Assembly (NCBI GenBank): GCA_905221615.1
Contig: CAJNDT010005557.1
Coordinates: forward strand, 667,630 to 731,629
Direction of reading: 5' to 3'
Length of the DNA: 64,000 bases
From: Symbiodinium sp. CCMP2592
Taxonomy: Eukaryota > Sar > Dinophyceae > Suessiales > Symbiodiniaceae
A model generated the notes under the pieces. The model was not told the origin of the DNA and did no database searches. It saw only the letters and a program-made list of their open reading frames with translations. Position 1 is the stretch's first letter; each line of letters opens with the position of its first letter. Of this stretch, positions 27,291 to 37,800 are shown in pieces. Both the position numbers and the translations under genes were made by a program.

Positions 27291-27363
27291 TGTAGTTCCT
27301 TTCTTTGGTTTAACCAATTTTATATTAGGGATTCTAAAAGGTAACCCCCAAAAAGGAACTACA
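27291..27363. mobile_element. MITE family F copy
   Basis: Inverted ends TGTAGTTCCTTTCTTTGG and CCCCAAAAAGGAACTACA. Family F (consensus TAGTTCCTTTTTGGGG) recurs at 38416-38484, 38864-38942, 39886-39953, 42602-42672 and 48023-48107. Confidence 0.7.
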
Positions 27364-27479
27364 ACGGAGACTAGAGGTAAGGCTTAGGGTAGGACGAAGC
27401 GACTAGGAGAGCCAATATAGCGGCCCTAATAATTAGAATAGGGTTTTGGGGTATGTTAGTTATATTCTGTCTTCTTCCA

Positions 27480-27550
27480 TAACCGGGCCGAAAAAAGTTC
27501 AAACTTTTTAGCATAGACCAAATATGTAGAGCCAAAAAGTTTAAAGTTAA
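27480..27550. repeat. dispersed AAAAAGTTYARACTTT repeat
   Basis: The segment 'ggccgaaaaaagttcaaac ... ccaaaaagtttaaagtt' recurs at 36645-36710 with only a few differences. The arms are partly inverted (AAAGTTCAAACTTTT / AAAAAGTTTAAAGTT). Confidence 0.6.
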
Positions 27551-27618
27551 CATAAAGTGTAGTTACCGGTAGGAAAACTGAGGAATAGTATTGCTAATTG
27601 CGAAGGCCTACTACACTA

Positions 27619-27724
27619 AGGGTTCAAGTACCTTATGATCATATATTCTCCGAAAAAACCTAACCTACATAACTACTGTCCTAAAACCGAGTACCTGATT
27701 ATTGGGTCCTTTGGACCCTTGGGG
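27619..27724. mobile_element. MITE family C copy
   Basis: Right end GGACCCTTGGGG is followed by TTA; the left end is degraded (AAGGGTTCAAG after TAA). The core includes 'cctaacctacataactactgtcc', shared with the copies at 33355, 49999 and 55903. Confidence 0.65.
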
Positions 27725-27820
27725 TTAGATGTGTTTAAGATTGCGCTGTCATAGCAAAAGCACGGCTGAGCTCAGAGCTCAGACTGGCGAGGCGAGAGTT
27801 TAGGGTTTAGGGCTTCAATT

Positions 27821-27931
27821 ACTTGGAAGGGCAGGGGATTTAGTAAGTAGGTTATAAGTAGAGTTATAAGTACCCTAAATAGAATTACCCAAGTTATAAC
27901 CTACTTACTAAGTCCGCTGCCCTTCCAAGTA
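27821..27931. mobile_element. MITE family A variant
   Basis: Inverted ends ACTTGGAAGGGCAGGGGATTTAG and its near complement at 27905-27931. Family A consensus is CTTGGAGGATCATGGGACTTAG, next to TA on both sides. Good copies: 31217-31334, 37539-37651, 42288-42407, 54191-54305. Confidence 0.65.
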
Positions 27932-28091
27932 CATGCTTCCGGAAAGGAGTCTACAAGGATCTAGAGTAGAGTTCTCTAACACTGTGGAGCCTTAACAATC
28001 AGAGTTGGATTCTGGGGTATACTATAGTATTCAGGGCATGGTGGTAAAACACTGCAGCAAAGCGAACAGTCATAAGTCTGGTCAGGTGCTG

Positions 28092-28164
28092 CTTACTTCT
28101 ACTTCTGCTGCTCCTCCTCGTCCTTGTACGACTTCTACGACTCCTCCTCCTACGTCTACTACCA

Positions 28165-28254
<90 letters not shown>

Positions 28255-28505
28255 CTACTCCTACTCCTACTCCTACTCCTACTCCTACTCCTAATCCTAC
28301 TCCTACTCCTACTCCTACTCCTACTCCTACTCCTACTCCTACTCCTACTCCTACTCCTACTCCTACTCCTCCTCCTACTCCTACTCCTACTCCTACTCCT
28401 ACTCCTACTCCTACTCCTACTCCTACTGCTACTGCTACTGCTACTGCTACTGCTACTGCTACTGCTACTGCTACTGCTACTGCTACTGCTACTCCTACTC
28501 CTACT

Positions 28506-28582
<77 letters not shown>

Positions 28583-28592
28583 GCTAATGCTG

Positions 28593-28664
<72 letters not shown>

Positions 28665-28780
28665 GTACTACTACGACGACGACTACCACTGTTGCTGCTA
28701 CTGCTACTACCACGACGACCACGACGACAACGGCGACGGTGACAAGTGCAACTACGACTACGAGTGCTGCTACTGCTACT
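28092..28780. repeat. trinucleotide and hexanucleotide satellite (CTA)n, (CTACTC)n, (CTACTG)n
   Basis: Ordered blocks: CTA (about 28160-28250), CTACTC (28250-28420), CTACTG (28425-28492), CTA (28505-28665), then a degenerate ACG part. The pure triplet phase keeps frames open for over 240 codons on both strands; these are not genes. Confidence 0.92.
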
Positions 28781-29589
28781 ATGCCCTTGACAACGGCAAT
28801 CACTAAGATTTGAAGCGAGACAATATGTTCGCAACAAGCAGTCACAACACGATCCAGGCCCATCCGTCCTTTTTTGTCTCATCTCAGGGTCTGTTTGTCA
28901 GGTTGCATGAGACAGCGCAAAGCAGGACATCATGTCCGAAATGCCAGCCTAATAAAGGTTTACAGCGCAAGACATAATCTAGGGCTAAAGCTTACGGCTG
29001 AGGAATGTGCGGGCAAAGAAAGGATCAGCTACTGGAGCTGACTCTCATGGCTGGGCAGGTGTGCGAACGATGCCACGGAGTGACCATCGGCACTGGGGAA
29101 CTCCGAGGTTTTCGAAAGGGGCAAAGGGGTTTAGAGTGTAATATAGGGTCCTTAATAATTAGAACAGGTTTTGGGTCCCTTTATAATCTAATCATCATAA
29201 GGAACCCTGGAAATAACATTGGTAATTTTCTCATGCATCCTTTAGATCAGGATGCCCCGAACAAAAGCCTTCCGCTAAAAGCTACGGCGCCTAAACCCAA
29301 CACTCTAAAGAAACCCATCAACAAGAGCCCAAACCTAAATCAAGAACCCTGCACTCTGAGTACTAAACCAGAAACCCGGAAATCCCGGAACCCACAACCC
29401 CAAACCCAAACAAATCCCTAAGTCCGATGAGTTCAGCCTGAGAAAATCACGCACAGTAATCACGCACTTTCACAGCTTGCAACATCCTTACAGAACCTTG
29501 TGTTATGCTCTTGCAAGAAGAACCCTTAACACCCTTGACACCCCATCAACCTCTGAACCTCCCAACCCATTTCTATGCAACAAAATCTA
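28781..29589. other. intergenic DNA with one AGGGGCCTTAAT-family fragment
   Basis: Contains a fragment of the AGGGGCCTTAAT repeat at about 29146-29235. The open frame at 29005-29421 includes CERCHG but no recognisable domain, and its 3' half is low-complexity 'ccctaaac'-like DNA. I do not call a gene. Confidence 0.4.
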
Positions 29590-29704
29590 CTAGGATACCC
29601 AGTAACCTAAGAAAAAAAAAAGGCCTCTCTTTTTGGTATTGGGCAACTTTATAAGGAACCTAGGACTACAAAAAGGGAATAAGGGTACTACTGGGCACCC
29701 TAGT
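29590..29704. mobile_element. MITE family O copy
   Basis: Inverted ends CTAGGATACCCAGTA and TACTGGGCACCCTAG. The core 'aactttataaggaacctagg' recurs in a 5'-truncated copy at 57001-57074. Confidence 0.65.
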
Positions 29705-31216
29705 CTATGCTCCCTGAATTCTGCAGCTTCCCTCTCTCCAGTAGGACACTCCGTGCTCGTGAGATCGCAGGCTGTGCAAGGATTCGGAGCACTCACCGGT
29801 GCTCCTTCGAAGAGTCGTTGTTGCAACCGGGGAAGAGCCTTAGTGGGAGTGTAGGTTTTACGGTTTAGGGCTGAAGGCTCTTGAGGGTCTTTGGCTTTGC
29901 GCAGATGTTCGGGGGTCTTAGATGGTTTTAGTGCCCGCGTTGGGTTACGCGAGTGGGCTTTTTCGGGATGTAGGAGTTTGGCCGCATCGTAGTTTAACAC
30001 AGATGAAATGGCTCTCGGAGGGATGGCGATTCGAGAGATATGCTCTCTTCAGGAGGTCCTTGTGGTCAAGACTAGGTCGCGTGGTGTGTGTGGGGCTTAG
30101 AGTTGAGTAGCAGGAGCCCTAGTTCGAAAGAGGCCTCATTCGTCAGAAGAGACACCCCTCTCCAAGATCGAAGTCGTCTCTTCAGCTTGCCCCCCTGCCT
30201 GGGGTGCGAGCGGCGATCACTGCGCCAGGAGGCGCCAAAGAGCGCAAGATGCGCATGCAACAGGGTCCCTTGTAGTATGAAGATCGACTTTAATCTCTTC
30301 CTGAAAGAATATTGCCTGGACTACCGGGTACTTGGTTGGGAGCTGGAGTGGCACGACTACTAGAAGGGACCTGTTGCAAACGCAGGGCTGGGCAGAGGAG
30401 TTCCCAGGCTTTCAGGGCTCAGGGAAAGTAGCTTTGAGATTTGCGGGGCAGTTTGCCAAGTCTGATCGAAAGGATCAGCCGGCAAAGGCCCGCACCAGCC
30501 GGTCGGGTCGCAGAAGGGAGGCTCATAGGCCTCCGGCCCAAGAAGCCATGAGACTCAAACATCCAAGTTCCGGCTTTTACAGCCGGCTGCGCAGACGGTG
30601 CCCCCATTGAGAACCTGGGAGGGCACGCAGAGATCAGAAATCTCCCTGCAGAGCCCTTCGACCCTTTCCCTCTCACTCGGCAGTGCCTGCCCCCAACCAT
30701 GCTCGCAAACAACACTGCACCCTGTGTTGTATTCCCGAGCATGATTGGAAACAAGGCGGGCCCCTGCCCTCGGCGCAGCCACTGCGCAGAAGCAGCTGCT
30801 GAGCTGGCGCAGCTGATGCGCAGAAGCGCACAGAGGGCGCTGCTGGCCCGCCAAGAAGCGGGAGCATAGTCATTCACCCGTGCTCATAGGCACGCATTCG
30901 TGCCACAATCACCTGGATCCTTGCGCTGAAGCACAAGGCAACAGCACATATTATCCACAATGTGCAAAGGCTTATAATAATCATATGAAGGACCTTTGAA
31001 GCGGATGCGGTGGAACATTACGCGACCTGCTGTGCTTTCTCACGGTTCCTAGCTACCGTGCATGTTAGAGTTACTCTGCTGCAGTCCAGAAACACATGAA
31101 ACTACTGGCCTTGCGACAGATTTGGAGATGAGGAGTTTCAGGCACACCTAGCGTGGCCTCTACAAGTCATGCCAACGTCTATAGAAACAACTACATGTTC
31201 ACTTGGCTTCCTGCAT
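29705..31216. other. GC-richer intergenic stretch, no gene recognised
   Basis: Composition shifts to GC-rich at about 29740-30260 and 30440-30870. Several frames stay open for 60-150 codons on both strands, but I find no motif, no consistent splice-phase chain and no repeat family. It lies 3' of the helicase stop codon and could include an unrecognised gene on either strand. Confidence 0.3.
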
Positions 31217-31334
31217 TACTTGGAGGATCATGGGACTTAGTAAATAAGGTTATAAGTACCCTAATTGGAGTTATAAGTATATAGTTACCTTACTTATAAC
31301 CTTATAGTTACTAAGTCGCATGATCCTCCAAGTA
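31217..31334. mobile_element. MITE family A copy
   Basis: TACTTGGAGGATCATGGGAC ... GCATGATCCTCCAAGTA, with AT-rich middle 'ggttataagtaccc'. Confidence 0.75.
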
Positions 31335-31615
31335 GTTCTGTTATAGACAATGCTATCTTGCCAGAGGCAGCTCACACTCTCCAGATTTCATCTGCAGAGG
31401 AGGGTGCGAGCGCTCCAGCGCCCCTGATAATCAGGAGAACGCCACGGCTTGGTCGTGGCAGCCTTCAGCACACTGGATTGGACCAGGCGCTGCATACCCG
31501 GGGAAGCTATTTCTCAGTAAAGGGAGAAGATAAACCCAAGTGTGACAAGGTAGTGAAGTAGAGGCTAGTATACCTCTGCTGGCCTGTAGGGTCTCCACCT
31601 ATTTGTATCTGCACT

Positions 31616-31643
31616 TTTATATATATATATATATATATATATC
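31616..31643. repeat. (TA)n microsatellite
   Basis: Alternating TA run. Similar runs lie at 32075-32101, 50440-50483, 53330-53350 and 62444-62465. Confidence 0.9.
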
Positions 31644-31768
31644 AAAGATGATGTTTTTCTTTCTTTTGATTGTAATACTGTTACCATCAGTATATTCTAT
31701 AATTATGATTATATACATATCGACAAGGCAAAAACCTAAGCGTCTACATAAAAACCTTGCCGCGGCAC

Positions 31769-31840
31769 TCAGCGTCGTCCCCCTCCGCCGCGCAAGGCCC
31801 GGCCGCTGGGCGGTGGTGGCCCCGCCCGCGCCGACATGGC
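31769..31840 (-). CDS. helicase exon: C-terminal RGG-like tail and stop
   Basis: Starts after CAG at 31841-31843 in phase 0. 23 residues beginning AMSARAGPPPPSG and ending LRGGGGRR, then TGA. Gly/Arg tails are common at the C terminus of p68/DBP2 helicases and bind RNA. Confidence 0.75.
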   Translation of the reverse strand, partial: AMSARAGPPPPSGRALRGGGGRR

Positions 31841-34800
31841 CTGGACTGCACTTGTAAGCTCATGGGACTTATACAGTATATGGAAGTATAGGTCAAGGCT
31901 ATCCATGATCATCCAATCATATACATTAAGTGTGGTTGTCCTAGTTGACCTCGACGTGTAGTCTACCGGAACCCTAAATTGACTGGATAAGGGCTGGTGC
32001 ACAGTCTCAGACGCCAGGACTCTTAGGTGCTCATAAAGGGTTCCTTCAAGGGGTGCGTAGGGTTTTGAAGGGAGTTATATATATATATATATATATATAT
32101 GTATTTTACTGGGGCTTTTTCAGATCTGTTTGGTAGTACAGTGGGTTGCATGGAAGCTGCTAAAAAAGACTTTATGAACTCGCGTACCTACGCATCATTT
32201 ACCTTGCCCACCCAATACCTGTTACAAGGAACAAGTTATCCCAACAATTAGAGCTATACAGCTAGCGGTCTAGGAAGGGCTACATGAACAATCAATGTTT
32301 AGGGGTCTACTGGGGTTCCCAAAGGCCTATACTGTTTCGAGGCGTCATGTCATCACCTACTATTGGGGTTCTAACCCCCAAACCCTCAAAACGCTAAACC
32401 CCGAACCCTACACCCCACCCCCTAAACATCCTAGAGTAAACCCCAAAAAGTTGGAAACCCCATTAAGGCCAAATAGTGCTGGGATTCCGTATACATTGCT
32501 CTCAGGGATTGAGGCTACGGGGCTTCCAACTTTTGGGCTGTTACTGTAAATCCCAAACCCTAAACCCGAAATCCTGCAAACTTCTCACGCCCTGAGCTGC
32601 AGAGGCGCCTCAACCTCTGGAGTGACTTCCTGGCAACAGTCTTGCCCTAGGGCTCCAAGGTTTAGGGTTCAGGGTTTAGGTTTGAGGGTTTAGGGTTTAG
32701 GGTGTAGGGTTTAGGGCTTAGGTTTAGGGTTCAGGGTTTAGGCTTTGGGGTTTGGGGTTTAGCTAGGGGTTGCAAAGTACGTCGCAGGGATCCACTGGTA
32801 CTTTAGTGGAGGCATCTTCCCAAGGACCTGTTTATCTGTCTTCATCTCTTTCAATCCAGGGCGGACCTTGATGAACCTGGTATGCGCTTTAAGCTACCCT
32901 CTTCGACATTTCTGCCATGCATCCCCGTTGAATGCCGGACACTCGAAGCTAAGCTCCTGAACGAGAACCCCCTAAACCCTAAACCCTAACCCCTAAACCC
33001 TGAACCCGTCGAGGTCCTGATTGGTTCGCTTCATCACCTCAATGATGCCACGCAGCGCGTGCGCATCCTTGTCTGTGATCATAGTCACAGCATAACCTGA
33101 GTGCATTGCTTATACCGGTTTCAACGGATCATCACCCTTACAGGAAACCTTGTCCTAGACCCTCCATCTACCCTCTATTGGACCCTGTATGCCCCTTATT
33201 TGGGACCATATACCCCTCTTTGAGGGTACAAGGAAGGTCCTGGGTAGTGGGCCAAACCACTAAGCCCAAGATTTAGGCTATGGCCCTGCGATGCGACTTC
33301 AAGGTTCATGGGACGTAGTAACTAGGGCGATATGCAAGTTTTAATTTTCTGTAACCCCATGGGTCCAAGTATCCAATAATCATGTAATTACTCTCCAAAA
33401 TCCTAACCTACATAACTACTATCCTAAACCCGAGTACCTAACAATTGGGTCCTTTGGACCCTTGGGGTAACAACAGTTAAGGTACTTATAACTGTACTTA
33501 CTAAGCCCCCATGAACCTCACCCTAAAACCCCCCATAGATTCCTTGTGGAACCCTTTAAGGACCTGTAGCATCCTGAGTGCCTATATGGGGGATACTTAC
33601 CCAAGCCATAATAGTAACTCCTACCATATCCCTAAACCCTAAACCCTAAACCCTGAACCCTAAACCCCTGCTTTCTACTGCGTGGATACTTAGGACTCTT
33701 AGTCTTTGGGCTCTGCAGGATCCTAACCGTAAAAAGTTTAGGGTTTAGGGTTTAGGGTTTAGGGTTTAGGGCAGATAACAACACAAGAAACCACGTTGGA
33801 GACTGCGGCAGGAAGCTTGGGCAGTCTTTCGTTGTGAAGCAGTCTTTAAGCGAGCTGGATTTCGGCTTTGGCATCTTCAGTTTGAACACAATACATCACA
33901 ATACCCTACACCCTGAATCCAAAATCTTCAGCCCAAAAAACCCTTCCGAGCTCGTCTTGAGATACCGCTTTAGGGTACATGTAGGGTTTAGGGTTTAGGT
34001 ACGGTTTCTGTGAGGACAGCAAGCCACCTGGTCGGGCCTCGCAATAGTGTGAACGGGGTGTGGTTCAAGAGTTCAGGGCATTGATGAAGCTTGTAGCCCA
34101 TGCTCCTTCTTCTGCTCGGCGTTGCCGCTAACCCCCTCCAATTTCCCCGGTACGGTAGGGTTGCCTACATCAACTATCACTCAGTGCGTATATTAATTGT
34201 CCATTATATACATCTTGGGTGCCTGGACCCTCTATGAAACTGCAGTCGGGTAGCCTTTCTGTCCAGCACGGCCTGTTCGGCCAATTCGATGCACGTAGTC
34301 CTGCAAAAGAACAATCATCCAAAACTCCCAAACCCTCAACACCAGTAAGCACTAAAAAACACTGAAACACCGGTAAGCTTTTAAGCACCCGTCAAGCCTG
34401 AAAACCTGCAAGCCCTAAATACCTATAAGCCTTGATCGGGAAGCCTGAACACCTACGTCAAGGGGTCCTTCTATCGTGAACGTATACCGTAAACCCCTAA
34501 ACCCGGAAAAGGCAGGCTTGCTTTGGAGGCTTTGGCCTCCAAGTTTAGATCCCATACGAGTGGGGTAATTACACAACGCAGGGGCCCTAATAACTAGACC
34601 AGCGTGTTCGGGCTTACGATACTGGCACTATTGGGGTACATGAACCCTAAAAGGAATACCCTAAACCCTAATAACCCTACGCCCAAAACAGTATCGGTAA
34701 TAGTTCGGGCTTCTATTCTACGCAGGGGTTGAAGGTTTGCGAGTTGATTTTGGGAACTTAGATTTTGGGGGGGCGGCTCAATCGGCGTCCTCCGTATTCC

Positions 34801-37800
34801 CAGGCGCATCGTAGTTTACCACGAGTGTCACACCTTCGCGCACTTTCTACGCAATTCTGCAGCTGTTGCTGTCGGAGTGCAGAAGTTAAGGGAGCTAGTT
34901 TAGCTTACCTAATGTCTAGAGAGTTCGAAGCGTAGAACGGGTTCACTAAGACTGAGGCTACATTGGAGCAGGGTCTTGAGCTTCAGGGAGAGCAGAGTTG
35001 GAGGTTGGTGCTTGTGGTGATTGCTTTCGTAAGGGTACTGGGTATGGCGTAGAGGTTTGTGTAGGGTTTGAGATTTTGTGTTCTAGTGCCTAAGGCTGAG
35101 AGGGTTTAACGGTTAAGGGTCAAATCAGAAGTAGGGTCTCTCCCCAGTGTTTGTGTGTATGCACACGCTCCTGCTTCAAGGTTCATGGGACTGAGTAACT
35201 AGGGTTTTCTACAAGGTAACTATATACTTAGAAATACTTATGACCCCAATTGAGGTACTTATAACTGTACTTACTATAAGTCCCATGAACCGCCAAGTAG
35301 AGGTTGGAACCTACCCTTGTCACAGCGGCATCTGATTCTCAAACATGCGGTACTAACCCTAAGGGTCCAAAGTACGTATATAGTAGAATGTAGGTAGGGT
35401 TTCTATAGAAGGAATTACTATTATGATTTGGGGACGTATCCCCCATAACAGTACCTAGGACCCTTTGGGTGACTCAACAGGCCGCGTAGAAGCCTCAACA
35501 TGTCACATTTTCCAACAACTCAAACCAGTCTTGATAATTAACTCATTGGAACACGGCTTTGTTTAAGCTTAGAAAACTTAGAAAAATGTTGTGATACCAG
35601 AACGGGATATTGTTGTTAGGCCGGTACATGTCCGACATTCATTCTCTAAAGCATCATCTTCGTTCAGATTTGTCACGCTTGAGGGTTTGGTTCTAACCCT
35701 TGAGATCACAGACTAGACTCAGACCATAACTTACCATAACCTAGTACCACAGACCGGACAAACCATCTTTACGAATACCCATAGTCAGAGCCCCGCCTTT
35801 AATGTCGATACCCCGTGCTGCAACGTCCGTCGCGCAGATGAGCTTCATTGCACCAGACTTCCTTGGTCGTGAGGTTAGGGCTGAAGGGGTTAAAGCCTAG
35901 AACTAGGGCGGCGACACTAGGGCCTAAGTCCGCTGATCATGTAAGTAACCCACATGGGTGGTTGTCAAAATTATGGTCCCTTTCTGGGTCCCTATTATAA
36001 CACGTCACCTATTATTTAGAACCCTAAACCCTGCACCCTAAACAGGGTAACCAGAAAGGGACCCTAATTTTGACAACCACCCACATGCTACCACCCGGCG
36101 CTGCCCGAACCCCCTGTTCACCTTCGCAAGCCCTGAGGTTTAGGGTTTAGGGTTCCGCGTGGGAATAAGCAGGTCTGAAAACATCAATAGTGTGCCAAAT
36201 ACTAACCGATTAAGAAGCTCTCGTGATTCAGGCCCCGTACTCAACCCGCATAGTAGCCCTCAGAAAAACCACGAAAGGAATCCGCAAAGGAGCCCTATTC
36301 AGTTGTCAAGGTTAAGGCCAATGTACATATACTAGGATCCTCAGTAGCTCCCTAAGAATAGGTAACCCCTTGTCCTAATTTTTGGCTTGAATAGAACCCT
36401 AAACCCTAAACCCTAAACCCCTAAACCCCTAAACCCTAAACCCCTAAACCCTAAACCCTAAACCCTAAACCCCTAAACCCCTAAACCCCTAAACCCTAAA
36501 CCCCTAAACCCTAAACCCTAAACCCTAAACCCCTAAACCCCTAAACCCTAAACCCTAAGCCCACAAACTAAGGGGCCTTAACAGTTGTAATCGAGTTTGG
36601 GGGATATTGCACTGTACCTATGTTACTCTCTTCTCCAATAACCAGGCCCCAAAAAAGTTCAGACTTTGTAAGATAGACCAACTACATAAAGCAAAAAAGT
36701 TTAAAGTTCTCCAGTTGGCTAAGTAAGGTTATGCCACGGAAGCTTGACGAATAGTTCTGGCTTATCCTGGCCTGTAAGTACCCCTTCATACCGAAGCCGA
36801 GACTCCCTTTAAGGTTTCCGATTACTGCTCACAGGCTGATATGATGACTCTAAACAGCCTATACCCTAAACCCCTCAACCCCAAACCCCTAAACCCCAAC
36901 CGAATCGGATAATGGCCGACCGTCCCTTCAAAAATTGCGGCGCAAGCATCAATTCCCCGAGAGCCTGGGCAGCATGTCTTGTTTTGAGCCGTGGGGGAAG
37001 GGGTTTGGGGTCTAGGGTTTAGCACTTCGAGTTCGGGTTTATGGCAATAGGGGGGTGGAAGGGGAAGAGTGGGAATGCACTGTAATTAATCTATTTTTTA
37101 CGGCAGTTCGCCAGAATTTTGTGGGACGCGAGGCGGGGTAAGATGGAAGTCTGCACAAATCACAGCTGCATTTGATAGAAAGCCAATATAGGATCTAGGT
37201 TAAGTTAAGGGTCGTTAGGGTTTGGGGTTTTCAAGCTTTAGCTCAATGAGCCCAAAAACTGGGGTCCTTTTCGAGGAAGCTGGTGCCCTTGCTTCCCTTG
37301 GTTCGGTAGGCCTGGACTAGTAAATACACAACTTGGACTAAGTGGACTTGAACCCTTAAACGAGCTATCCTATGCATGCCGTGGTGCAGCGTATTTTGAT
37401 GGTATGTCAACACCTACACTGTCCCACACCCAATTCGACCGCTATACCCAAACCTGCAACGCTAGGCCCTATGCATCCGAAAACCTAAATCCCTCAACAC
37501 CTAAACCCCGAAACCGCCATACCCTAACCTGCAACCCTATTTGGAGGATCATGGGACTTAGTAACAAGGGTTATAAATGAGGTAACTATACTTATAACTC
37601 CAATTAGGGTACTTATAACCTTACTTACTAAGTCCCATGATTCTCCAAGTAGTACCCTAAACCCTAAACCCTATAGATCCCTTTAAAGAACCCTATAGCT
37701 CCCTTTAAGGAGCCCTTTAAGAACCCTTACCCAAACCGGCAACCCTGGACCACAACTAAGTTGATGGATCAAAGTGGGAAGTCGAGGCGAGCGGCATGCT

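Noticed and set aside
28005..28882. Long open frames on both strands (up to 266 codons) of Thr-Pro, Leu or Val-Gly repeats
   Set aside because: They lie wholly in a triplet satellite, whose phase prevents stops; no start context or non-repeat domain.
29005..29421. 138-codon + strand frame with CERCHG
   Set aside because: Half of it is repeat-derived, and a lone CxxCH is not enough to call a gene.
30419..30877. 152-codon minus-strand frame in the GC-rich patch
   Set aside because: Three frames are open at once because of GC bias; no recognisable domain and no link to the helicase, whose stop is at 31769.
34020..34130. Helicase exon reading GNAEQKKEHGL after motif VI
   Set aside because: The exon at 33017-33096 joins QK-GYAVTM in phase and fits the family; the other reading has no matching junction.
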